Shown here: in pieces, positions 1 through 7,100 of the stretch
How positions within the stretch are numbered: the first letter of the stretch is position 1
Layout: every line of letters starts with the position of its first letter
Assembly (NCBI GenBank): GCA_900754855.1
Contig: CAAEEI010000071.1
Span: forward strand, 1 to 7,475
Direction of reading: 5' to 3'
DNA from: Lachnospiraceae bacterium
GTDB lineage: Bacteria; Bacillota; Clostridia; Lachnospirales; Lachnospiraceae
DNA length: 7,475 nucleotides
The notes under the pieces: model-generated
Databases searched by the model: none
Seen by the model: only the letters and a program-made list of their open reading frames with translations
Told to the model about the DNA's origin: nothing
Position numbers and translations under genes: made by a program

Positions 1-41
1 TCAATCATTCGAACAAGTCTCATTCTCTCCGTCACATCCAT
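1..41 (-). CDS. Start of a divergent gene cut by the left edge (unknown product)
   Basis: On the minus strand an ATG at 41-39 is preceded by a full ribosome-binding site, AAAGGAGG (57-50), with an 8-nt spacer. The frame stays open to the window edge for 13 complete codons, reading MDVTERMRLVRMI and then a partial codon. The N-terminus is charged and amphipathic, with no signal peptide or recognisable motif. I do not recognise the family and cannot give a function. The gene faces away from the XRE-like regulator at 186, leaving 144 bp between the two starts, so the regulator might control it. The case rests on the ribosome site and the open frame only. Sequence left of the window is needed to show that the frame continues. 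Confidence 0.5.
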   Translation of the reverse strand, partial: MDVTERMRLVRMI

Positions 42-75
42 TTATCCGTCCTCCTTTATCCTTATTTTTCCTTCC

Positions 76-104
76 TTGCATTTTCCCCATGACTTAAGTA
101 TAAT
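76..104 (+). promoter_or_regulatory. Sigma-A type promoter of the XRE-like regulator
   Basis: A consensus -10 hexamer, TATAAT (99-104), lies 17 bp downstream of a good -35 hexamer, TTGCAT (76-81). Initiation would fall near 111, giving a leader of about 75 nt before the ATG at 186. The surrounding A/T-rich stretch is almost symmetrical, so a weaker -10-like TATACT can also be read on the minus strand (102-97). That one has no convincing -35, and I do not call a second promoter. Confidence 0.75.
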
Positions 105-130
105 ATTTTTATAGAAAAAGAAACACCCGC

Positions 131-166
131 AAACAGAGGAAATACATCCTGTTGTTTCCCCTGTTT
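131..166. promoter_or_regulatory. 12-bp inverted repeat in the regulator's leader (operator or RNA hairpin)
   Basis: AAACAGAGGAAA (131-142) and TTTCCCCTGTTT (155-166) are inverted copies that pair at 11 of 12 positions, with one A-C mismatch (137/160) and a 12-nt spacer. The repeat lies between the predicted transcription start (about 111) and the ribosome site at 174-180. It could be a dyad operator bound by the regulator itself or a hairpin in the 5' leader. No run of T follows the right arm on the plus strand, so an intrinsic terminator is unlikely. A short CCTGTT direct repeat (148-153 and 160-165) sits in the same stretch. The function is inferred from position only. Confidence 0.5.
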
Positions 167-185
167 TAGCGAAAAAGGAGAAAAT

Positions 186-725
186 ATGGGAAGACTTTCA
201 ACAAAAGAGGACAAAACAATCTATCAGATCTGCCGGGAAAAGTCCGGGCTTTCCCGGGAAAAAGCCAGCGATCTCATGGAGGGGATGCCCGCTTCTCGAA
301 TTGAAAAAATCGAATACGAAATACAGCATCCAACGCCTTTTGACGTCCTGCAAATGGCCGATTGTTATAAACGCCCTGACTTATGCAACTATTTTTGTTC
401 TCATCAATGTGAGATTGGCGACCGCTATGTTCCTGCCGTTCAGGTCTCCGCGTTACCAAACATCATTCTGGAAACGGTTGCCTGTTTAAATGAAATTAAT
501 CCACTGACCAGCCGGTTGATTCAGATTGCCCGAGACGGACAGATCACCGATGACGAGCTTCATGATTTTGCTTACATCAGCTCAAAGTTAGACGAGGTTT
601 CTCTGGCTATCCACGCCTTAAATCTCTGGGTAGAAAAAACTGCCAGTGAAAACAATCTTAATCTTGAACTGCTCAATGCAGAAAAAGAAAAAATCAGGAA
701 ACAGTCCCCCCTGTCCAACTGTTGA
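186..725 (+). CDS. XRE-like helix-turn-helix transcriptional regulator
   Basis: This 179-residue cytoplasmic protein has an N-terminal Cro/C1-like DNA-binding fold at about residues 13-65. It includes SREKASDLMEGMPASRIEKI and the EIQHPTPFDVLQMADCY helix typical of XRE domains. A cysteine cluster, C67-x3-C71-x3-C75 (CNYFCSHQC), follows at once; it recurs in clostridial relatives as I recall the family and might bind metal or respond to redox state. Residues 85-170 are mostly helical and end in a charged KEKEKIRK segment, perhaps for oligomerisation. The start is set by AAAGGAG (174-180), 5 nt before the ATG. The last ten or so codons (694-725) are antisense to a rhodanese remnant, so the tail KQSPLSNC may be acquired rather than native. 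Its target is unknown. Autoregulation through the leader repeat, or control of the gene at 1-41, is possible. Confidence 0.8.
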   Translation: MGRLSTKEDKTIYQICREKSGLSREKASDLMEGMPASRIEKIEYEIQHPTPFDVLQMADCYKRPDLCNYFCSHQCEIGDRYVPAVQVSALPNIILETVACLNEINPLTSRLIQIARDGQITDDELHDFAYISSKLDEVSLAIHALNLWVEKTASENNLNLELLNAEKEKIRKQSPLSNC

Positions 726-891
726 TACCACCAGATTCTACCATATCGGGATACCCCGGCTTTATCGCTTTTTCTGCCGCCGGTTTTCTTCGATTTCCAC
801 TGCGGCAACAGACCAGAATCAGTTGTTCTTTATCCGGCAGTTTTGCAATTTCATTCGCCCCAATGGTCTCATTGGGAATGCAGGCTGCCCC
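694..891 (-). pseudogene. Rhodanese-like sulfurtransferase remnant, 5'-truncated
   Basis: Read from 891 down to a TGA at 696-694, the minus strand encodes about 65 residues that match the second part of a single rhodanese domain. In order these are CIPNETIGANEIAKLPDKEQ, the active-site strand and loop LILVCCRSGNR with the catalytic Cys of the C-x4-R loop intact, a helix AAEKAI, and the terminal ESGGINSWTGG motif. Full single-domain rhodaneses are about 100 residues. The N-terminal part, including the usual GHIPGA segment, is missing. The frame runs up to a stop at 948-946 with no ATG, GTG or TTG giving a plausible start, and what precedes 892 is the 3' end of the PHP gene in another frame. 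The homology therefore starts abruptly near 891, as expected of a deletion junction. Substitutions such as VCC for the usual VYC, and RKP for the usual RSK-type residues, also suggest decay. Family assignment is by recalled motif. Confidence 0.75.
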
Positions 892-914
892 GAAAACTCC
901 TCTTCTTTTGCCCT

Positions 915-1745
915 CTAAAGCCGATGAAAGACCGGCTGCATTTTTTCATAAGTACATAAATAAGAAAAGCCCAGGGCTTTCAACTGTTCCGTTGCTTCCG
1001 GAATGTAGGAACCCAACTGTCCCGGACTATGACTGTCGCTGCCAATGGTAACGATCTCTCCTCCCAGATCCCGGTATAAGGTTAACAGTTCTGTCGAAGG
1101 CATGGAGTCCTTCATCCCATATCGATGAGAAGATGTATTGATCTCTATTCCCTTGCCATCTGCGATGACAATTTTTAAAATCTCTGCGATGATCGGTTTC
1201 ACTTTTTCAAAAGGGTAAATCCCCTCTTCATCATAGCGTTTGATATAATCCATATGTCCAATCACAGAGTAATTTTTATATTTCTGTACTACATTAAGCA
1301 ATTCTTCATAATAACGTTCGTTATACTCCTTCTGACTTCTGCCTCTCTGGAAATCATATGTCCAAAATTCCGTATCTTCCACCTGATGGATGGATAAAAG
1401 GATAAAATCAAAAGGATAACGTGCAAATAATTCCTGAAACCGGGGAATCGTATGGGTCTGTATCCCAAATTCCATTCCGGTCTTTATACTGATCTTTCCG
1501 TTGTACTTTTCTCTTACTCTTTCTATTTCTTTCATAAATGAAGGATAATCCACATTGGTAATGGGATTTCCATCCCGGTATTGGATTTCTTTTCCGCTGT
1601 CCCAGTCTTCTTTTATCCCATAATCCACATGATCCGTAAAACAGATTTCGTCCAGATGCAATCCTATGGCATCTTTTACCACCTCTTCCATGGGGTAGAC
1701 GGAATCATCACTGAACGCCGTATGTACATGATAGTCTGCAAACAT
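915..1745 (-). CDS. PHP-family histidinol-phosphatase-like phosphoesterase
   Basis: A 276-residue metal-dependent phosphoesterase of the PHP superfamily, closest to HisJ/HisK-type histidinol phosphatases (histidinol phosphate to histidinol, histidine synthesis). The metal-ligand motifs are all visible: H6-x-H8 in DYHVHT, H39 in FTDHVDY, E92 in GMEFG, H120 in LSIHQV, H164 and D166 in GHMDY, E201 in IEINTS, and D237-x-H239 in GSDSHS. Length fits the family. The frame is open to an ATG at 1781, but AGGAGG (1757-1752) lies just upstream of ATGATG (1748-1743). The second ATG, 6 nt from the ribosome site, gives the usual MFADYHVHT start; the first would add one Met. The predicted promoter -10 at 1787-1782 also makes the longer start unlikely. 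No other his gene is in view, so the true substrate may differ. It may act on another phosphorylated metabolite. Confidence 0.85.
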   Translation of the reverse strand: MFADYHVHTAFSDDSVYPMEEVVKDAIGLHLDEICFTDHVDYGIKEDWDSGKEIQYRDGNPITNVDYPSFMKEIERVREKYNGKISIKTGMEFGIQTHTIPRFQELFARYPFDFILLSIHQVEDTEFWTYDFQRGRSQKEYNERYYEELLNVVQKYKNYSVIGHMDYIKRYDEEGIYPFEKVKPIIAEILKIVIADGKGIEINTSSHRYGMKDSMPSTELLTLYRDLGGEIVTIGSDSHSPGQLGSYIPEATEQLKALGFSYLCTYEKMQPVFHRL

Positions 1746-1750
1746 CATTA

Positions 1751-1757
1751 ACCTCCT
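1751..1757 (-). promoter_or_regulatory. Ribosome-binding site that decides the PHP start
   Basis: AGGAGGT, read on the minus strand (1757-1751), is a near-perfect anti-16S match. It lies 3 nt from the ATG at 1748 and 6 nt from the ATG at 1745 (measured from AGGAGG). The in-frame ATG at 1781 lies upstream of this site and has no comparable one, so the longer reading of the gene is disfavoured. Confidence 0.8.
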
Positions 1758-1781
1758 ATTTCCTTTTTCTGTCTCCATCAT

Positions 1782-1811
1782 ACTATATTCCCAATTTAAT
1801 TTCCATGAAAA
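1782..1811 (-). promoter_or_regulatory. Candidate promoter of the PHP gene
   Basis: On the minus strand TATAGT (1787-1782) resembles a -10 hexamer. A 4/6 match to the -35, TTTTCA (1811-1806), lies 18 bp upstream. Initiation near 1775 would give a leader of about 30 nt before the ATG at 1745. The -35 is weak, so this is a candidate supported mainly by its position. Confidence 0.4.
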
Positions 1812-1844
1812 AATAAATTTTTAAGGAACATCTCCCTGAACTTA

Positions 1845-1853
1845 TGGTATACT
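1845..1853 (+). promoter_or_regulatory. Candidate extended -10 promoter of the CmpB-like gene
   Basis: TGGTATACT contains an extended -10 (TG-N-TATACT) with a 5/6 match to the -10 consensus. The hexamer 17 bp upstream, GGAACA (1825-1830), is a poor -35, which extended -10 promoters tolerate. Initiation would be near 1860, some 26 nt before the ATG at 1886. This argues against the in-frame upstream ATG at 1844, which overlaps the promoter itself. Confidence 0.5.
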
Positions 1854-1885
1854 ACTGTTCACTACAAAAGATAAAGGAGAATATC

Positions 1886-3205
1886 ATGATTTATACATGG
1901 CAGGAATTATTTTGGATTTTTTTCATTTATTCATTCGCTGGATGGTGCGCCGGGGTAGTGGCCAACGCCCTTCATCGTAAGCAGTTCGTAAACACCGGGT
2001 TTTTAAATCTTCCCTTTTGTCCGATCTACGGTGTAATCGGTGTTGCCTATGGCATCATCCTTCCGGAATTAAGGCATCGGCTGTTTTTTCTTTTCCTGGG
2101 TGGATGCATCATTGCTTTCGTGATCATTTTCCTCACCGGATTTATCCTGGAGCAGATTTTTAACCGGAAATGGTGGGATTACAGTCAGTCTCGTTTTCAG
2201 TTTCAGGGTTATCTGAATCAGTTACATTTACTGATTTTCGGAGCCATTGCCGTTATCTGCATCCGTTATGTTAATCCCCTTCTTTTCCGATTGATCCATC
2301 TTATCCCATCGTCGGTTCTTTTTCTTTCCGCGATGATTTTGCTCATACTTCTGGTGCTCGATACCCTCTGCTGTATCGCTGCATTATTTCAGATGCACCA
2401 GTCTATTCGCGCCGCACGTTTTGTTGAGCAAATGCAGGATATTACTGAAGATATTGGTCACGCCCTGACCCGTACCGTGTCAAAACGTATGGAAAAAGCC
2501 TACCCGAATATTGAAAAAAAACTGATTTTAAAGACCCCGGCAAAACAAAAAAACAAAGAAGTTTTTGCCGAAGGATGTTGCGCTGCCAAACTGATCTGGC
2601 TGTTCTTTCTGGGCGCTTTTCTGGGAGACCTCACAGAAACCATTTTCTGCCGGATTACTGCCGGCATCTGGATGAGCCGAAGCAGTGTGGTTTACGGTCC
2701 TTTCAGTATTGTCTGGGGACTGGGCTGTACTTTTCTTACCGCCCTGCTTTATAAATACCGGGAGAAAAGCGACCGCTATATTTTTATTTACGGAACGCTC
2801 CTCGGCGGCGCCTATGAATATATCTGCAGTCTGTTTACCGAACTGGTTTTTGGCACGGTTTTCTGGGATTACAGTAAACTTCCCTTTAATCTGGGCGGAA
2901 GAATCAATCTTCTCTACTGTTTTTTCTGGGGAATTGCGGCTGTCGTCTGGCTGAAAATTCTCTACCCGGTTTTATCCGGATGGATTGAAAAAATCCCCCG
3001 GAAAATCGGCCGGATCGTCACGCCTCTTGCCGTTGTGTTCATGACGATCAACATCCTGATTTCCGGTATGGCGCTTGCCCGTTATACCGACCGGATCGCG
3101 CATCCAAAACCTCATAATGCCGTAGAAGCCTTTTTCGACCGGCATTTCCATGACGACCGTATTGAACAGATCTACCCCAATGCCAAAATCGTGGAAAAAG
3201 AATGA
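1886..3205 (+). CDS. Tandem-repeat PF06541 (CmpB-like) integral membrane protein
   Basis: A 439-residue polytopic membrane protein with two copies of a module resembling PF06541, often annotated as a putative ABC transporter permease. Repeat 1 (about 1-165) has SFAGWCAGVV, FLNLPFCPIYGV and RKWWDYS. Repeat 2 (about 231-365) has GAFLGDLTETIF, SSVVYGPFSIVWG and TVFWDYS followed by FNLGGRINLLYCFFWG. A charged, soluble linker (about 170-230, rich in K and E) separates them. One more membrane helix (about 371-398) precedes a polar C-tail. The usual family member is about half this length, so this is a fused or duplicated form. I chose the ATG at 1886 because AAGGAG (1874-1879) lies 6 nt upstream; the frame is open back to 1844. 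No ATP-binding subunit is nearby, so the transporter label is unproven. The gene is probably transcribed alone and faces the radical SAM gene. Confidence 0.75.
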   Translation: MIYTWQELFWIFFIYSFAGWCAGVVANALHRKQFVNTGFLNLPFCPIYGVIGVAYGIILPELRHRLFFLFLGGCIIAFVIIFLTGFILEQIFNRKWWDYSQSRFQFQGYLNQLHLLIFGAIAVICIRYVNPLLFRLIHLIPSSVLFLSAMILLILLVLDTLCCIAALFQMHQSIRAARFVEQMQDITEDIGHALTRTVSKRMEKAYPNIEKKLILKTPAKQKNKEVFAEGCCAAKLIWLFFLGAFLGDLTETIFCRITAGIWMSRSSVVYGPFSIVWGLGCTFLTALLYKYREKSDRYIFIYGTLLGGAYEYICSLFTELVFGTVFWDYSKLPFNLGGRINLLYCFFWGIAAVVWLKILYPVLSGWIEKIPRKIGRIVTPLAVVFMTINILISGMALARYTDRIAHPKPHNAVEAFFDRHFHDDRIEQIYPNAKIVEKE

Positions 3206-3226
3206 TTCCCACCCCTTTCCAATGAC

Positions 3227-3244
3227 CGGAAAAAACATTTTCCG
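3227..3244. terminator. Short palindrome between convergent genes, possible weak terminator
   Basis: CGGAAAA (3227-3233), loop AACA, then TTTTCCG (3238-3244) forms a perfect 7-bp stem in the 42-bp gap between two convergent stop codons (3205 and 3248). The position suits a bidirectional terminator. The stem is A/T-rich and no T-run follows on either strand, so it would be weak as an intrinsic terminator. Confidence 0.3.
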
Positions 3245-3247
3245 CCC

Positions 3248-4117
3248 TTAGAACCTTCGATAATCTTCATCCTTAAAGCGTTGATTTTCTTCTGCTTTGG
3301 CCAGATGCTGCAGCATGATGGGAATATCTTTATTCAGCGTTCCCCGCAGAGCAATGTAATTGGACGCATGATTCGCCCGGAATATGGTCCCCGGCGCATC
3401 CACATGCTTTAAAAACAGTTTCATTTCTTCCACAACTTCCTCCGGAGAAAGCAGATGCAATCTTTCGCTTCTGATTTCTTCCATGATGGGCATGTCTTCT
3501 TCCAGTAGGAGGGTTAAAAAGCCCAGATATTCCGGTTTCATCGCGGAAACCAGATTTGCCGAACACAGGGCATGCTGTTCCATTCGCTCTCTTCCACCCA
3601 ATCCGGAAATCAACGTCAGGGACAGTTGGATTCCTGCTTCTTTTAACTTGCCGGCAGCCTCTTTCAGTTCCTCAACGGATACATTTTTCCTGACCGCCTT
3701 AAGGATCTGTTCATCGCCAGATTCCGCGCCGACATATACCATGGTCAGGCCTGCATTTTTCAGCATGGTCAGTTCCTCTGTGGTTTTCCTGCAAATATCT
3801 CTGGCCGTTGCATAGGCCGTTACCCGCTCACGGTTTGGAAACCGTAGTCTGATAAACTGCAAAATATCCAGCAGCAGGTCCGTTGGCACTACCAGCGCAT
3901 CTCCATCGGCCAGAAAAATCCGTAAAGGATATTGTCCGAATCGCAGGCTCATTTCTTCCAGATCCTTAAATATTTCTTCTCTGGTGCGGATCCGGAATTT
4001 CTTTTCTTTATACATACTGCAAAATGTACACCGGTTGTTGGCACAACCGATGGTAATCTGAATAATCAAGCTTCTCGCCTCGCTGGGCGGGCGATAAACA
4101 TCTCCTTCATAAATCAT
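3248..4117 (-). CDS. Radical SAM enzyme, Elp3/MiaB-like fold, function unknown
   Basis: A 289-residue cytoplasmic radical SAM protein. The [4Fe-4S]/SAM cluster motif is C25-x4-C30-x2-C33 (GCANNRCTFCSMY), one residue longer than the usual C-x3-C-x2-C. Other SAM-barrel signatures are FLADGDAL (68-75), YVGAESGDEQIL (128-139, the GxExG-like strand) and LTLISGLGG (168-175). A C-terminal FRANHASNYIALRGTLNKD segment (246-264) looks like a family-specific signature. No cobalamin-binding, TRAM or SPASM domain is visible, so the substrate cannot be guessed. The ATG at 4117 has GAGGGG 5 nt upstream. It follows the hybrid kinase gene in the same direction: the kinase as sequenced overlaps it by 11 bp, but a frameshift-corrected kinase would stop 21 bp before it. 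Co-transcription is likely. A regulatory link to the kinase is inference only. Confidence 0.8.
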   Translation of the reverse strand: MIYEGDVYRPPSEARSLIIQITIGCANNRCTFCSMYKEKKFRIRTREEIFKDLEEMSLRFGQYPLRIFLADGDALVVPTDLLLDILQFIRLRFPNRERVTAYATARDICRKTTEELTMLKNAGLTMVYVGAESGDEQILKAVRKNVSVEELKEAAGKLKEAGIQLSLTLISGLGGRERMEQHALCSANLVSAMKPEYLGFLTLLLEEDMPIMEEIRSERLHLLSPEEVVEEMKLFLKHVDAPGTIFRANHASNYIALRGTLNKDIPIMLQHLAKAEENQRFKDEDYRRF

Positions 4118-7100
4118 TGTTTCCCCTCATCTTCTCTGTTATTTTTCTCTTTTTTTCAACATGGTTGAAATTGTATGGTAAAGCAATTTCATATCTACCG
4201 GCTTGGCAATGTTGTCCATTCATCCCCGCATCCAAAGACGCCTGTACATCCTCGGTGAACGCATTGGCGGTCATCGCCAGAATCGGAATCGTTCGGGCAT
4301 CCGGATGATCCAGTTTCCGAATCTGTCGTGTTGCTTCATATCCATTCATAACCGGCATCTGAATATCCATAAAAATTGCGTCATAAGTGCCCGGATCCAT
4401 CCGCTTAAATTCGTTGACTGCCTGCTGGCCATCTGTCTTTACGGTAAAGGTAGCCCCTCGCATTTGCAGCAGTTCTCCCAGAATTTCCGAATTTATTTCA
4501 TTATCTTCCACAAGAAGGAAATGGAAACCGGATAAATCTTCTTCCTCCACCTCTTCCAGTTCTCCTGTTCTTCTTTCTATGGATTCCTCGATCTGGGCAA
4601 ATTCCAGTTCAACCACAAACGTTGTTCCCTGCTGCGGTTGACTGTCCACACGGATTTCTCCGCCCATCAGATCAACCAGCCCTTTCGTAATACTTAATCC
4701 CAGCCCGCTGCCTTCCACTCTGGATACTGTTTCACTGCGAATAAACGGTTCAAACAGATGATCCATAAACACCTTGCTCATTCCTATACCCGTGTCACGG
4801 ATCGTAAAACGGTATCGCACATGGTCTTTTTCTTTTGCTTCGATTTCCTCTGTACGGAAGAAAACTTTTCCCCCTTCCATGGTGAATTTAAACGCATTGC
4901 TCAACAGATTAAGGATGATCTGTTTGATCCGTAACGCATCTCCGGAAAACCGGACATGTGTAAAATTGTCGGCTTCCACGATAAATTCCAGCCCGGCTTT
5001 TTCTGCGGAAGACATCATGATGGAATAAATATGATCCACCAGTTCCTCAATCTGTACCGCCTGATGATTCAAGTGAATTTTGGACTGCTCAATCTGACTC
5101 ATATCCAGAATATCATTGATCAGACTCAGTAAATGCTGGGAAGATACCGATATTTTATGTAAATAATCGTGAATTTTCTCCCGGTTATCCAGATTGGCCA
5201 TGGCCAGCGTGGTCATTCCCACAATGGCGTTCATCGGCGTACGAATGTCGTGACTCATGGAAGAAAGAAAATCACTTTTCACCCGATTAGCTGTTTTCGC
5301 CTCGGTCAGTGCTTTTTCCAGCGCCACTTTCGTTTTCCTTTCCGCCAGCACCACGTCCGTCACATCGGAGCGAATAAACGATACCCTCCCCAGACGAAGA
5401 TCAATGGCAGAAATCATCATATTTTTTGTATGAATCTTGCGGCTGGCGTCGTAGGTGGAGTAGATAAAGGAATAGCTTCCTTCTTTTTTCAGGCGGGCGA
5501 GCATGCGGGATTGATCAAACATTCCCGCCACATACTGTCGTTCCCGTTCGCTGTCAATCACCACCTCTTCGATAACTTTCTTTACCCGCGCCGAATTACA
5601 TCCGCGGTTTTCACTGATGTTATCATCGCCTCCGCTGACGATTTCATAACGGTCTGTAAACAGATTTACATCTGCCACCAGATCATAATTCGTGGAAGAA
5701 AGCTGCATAAAGATTTTCTCCCGGATTCGCTTTTCCGTAATATCGGTCACCATGAGAATACCGGTGACATCCCCGGTATCCGGCGTTTCCACCAGTGAAA
5801 CTTTAAATTCAACGTACTTCCCTGACTTTTGTCCCGGCAGCATAAGGAAACACTGCATGACCACTTCTTTTTCACCGGCGAAAAACGCCTGCAAAGATGG
5901 CTCGTTTAAATATTTCGCATAAAAATCCTTTCGTTCCTCTTCATCGACAATCAGAGTGCCCAGACCAAGAAAAAATTCTTCCCGATCTTCGCCGAAAGTC
6001 TCCAACAGGTTGCTTTCCGTGCGATCCACAATTTCATAAATTTTATTCTGGGTGACATTACAATGTCCCAGAACCAACGTATCGGAGCCTGCCATCATAT
6101 AATGCTGCGCAATTCTTTCTTTGTACTGCTGCCGAAGCTGTTCCTGCATTTTTTTCTCCGCCGTAACATCATGATAATCGGCATACACTCTGGCGTCTCC
6201 ACCCTCACATTGAATCACCGAAAACTTGGCATTGACCCAGATGTAGGATCCGTCGCCCTTTTTCAGGCGATATTGCAGCTCATATTTATCCCGTTTTTCT
6301 CGAATACATCTTTCCAGATTTTTCTGGACATAGTCCTGATCATCCGGATGAACTCCCGACAGCGCATTTTCCTGATAAATTTTCCACGCCTCTTCAAGGG
6401 ATACGTCCAGCATCTCTGCAAATCCATCAGACAGGTATTCCGGTTTTATCTCCCCGTCAGTTCCATGATGAATCACGGCCATTCCTCCGGGCAGATATTT
6501 GATGACCGTTTGAAAATACTGTTCTAACCGTTCTTTTTCTCTGCGGCTTAACACTTCTTCGGTAATGTCCCGCACGAGCTTGACATAAGCCGGAATACCG
6601 TTCCAATCCGTTTCTCTCCACTTTGTCACATAAAAATGATCGTTTTCCTCAAAGGTGATTTCGTTTACTTTTTCCGGACAGTCGTCATCCTTCAGCACAC
6701 AATATGCGCAAGGTTCTTCTTTCCCATATAAAAACGCATAACATTTTTGTGTATGCTGTTCTTTATTCAGACACTCTTTTTTCTGCACGCTGGTGTAGAG
6801 CAGATCATAATTATCCTTACTGATCACATAAATATCATCTGCCTTATCTTCCGCCACATGATAAAAAAGCTGTACCTCCGGTGACATCCCGGAAAACAGA
6901 ACAAAATACTCTCCCTGTTCTTTCCAGCTGTTTAACTGACACCACTCCTGCTGACCGACTTTACTTTTCATACGAAAATACGCGTTAAGTCCAGTTCCTT
7001 TTTTCATGGCTGTTCTCAACGCATATTCTATCTGCATCCGATCAGAATCGCTGACAATCTCCAGACTATCCTGCTCTTTGCTTTGTATCCCTTTTGTTTT

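Noticed and set aside
131..166. Leader inverted repeat as an intrinsic terminator
   Set aside because: Neither strand has a T-run directly after the stem, and it lies between a strong promoter and its gene.
572..808. A 78-codon minus-strand frame across the regulator's 3' end
   Set aside because: It is the wrong frame for the rhodanese remnant and antisense to the regulator. It has no motif of its own.
913..948. Programmed -1 frameshift joining the PHP protein to the rhodanese segment
   Set aside because: The rhodanese frame is -1 relative to the PHP frame and open across its stop. However, there is no slippery heptamer at CGG-CTT-TAG and no evident downstream structure, and the rhodanese homology begins part-way into the domain. 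A deletion remnant is simpler.
722..1051. A 109-codon plus-strand frame covering the regulator-PHP gap
   Set aside because: It is antisense to both the rhodanese remnant and the conserved end of the PHP gene (GSDSHS), and has no ribosome site.
1746..1781. Longer PHP protein starting at 1781 (MMETEKGNRR)
   Set aside because: The strong AGGAGG at 1757-1752 would lie inside the coding region, and a candidate promoter -10 overlaps the longer start. Family members normally begin just before DYHVHT.
1844..1885. Longer CmpB-like protein starting at 1844
   Set aside because: That ATG overlaps the candidate extended -10 and has no ribosome site, whereas the ATG at 1886 has AAGGAG 6 nt upstream.
4107..4117. 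An 11-bp translational-coupling overlap between the kinase and the radical SAM gene
   Set aside because: The overlap exists only because the kinase is frameshifted. In the corrected frame the kinase stops at 4139, 21 bp before the radical SAM start.
5169..5798. A 209-codon open frame on the plus strand opposite the kinase gene
   Set aside because: It is antisense to conserved PAS and HisKA coding sequence, has no ribosome site or recognisable motif, and has histidine- and arginine-rich composition typical of a shadow frame.
6063..6527. A 154-codon plus-strand frame, also opposite the kinase
   Set aside because: It lies opposite well-conserved PAS sequence and shows no family motif or ribosome site. 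Its hydrophobic runs mirror the A/T-rich complement.
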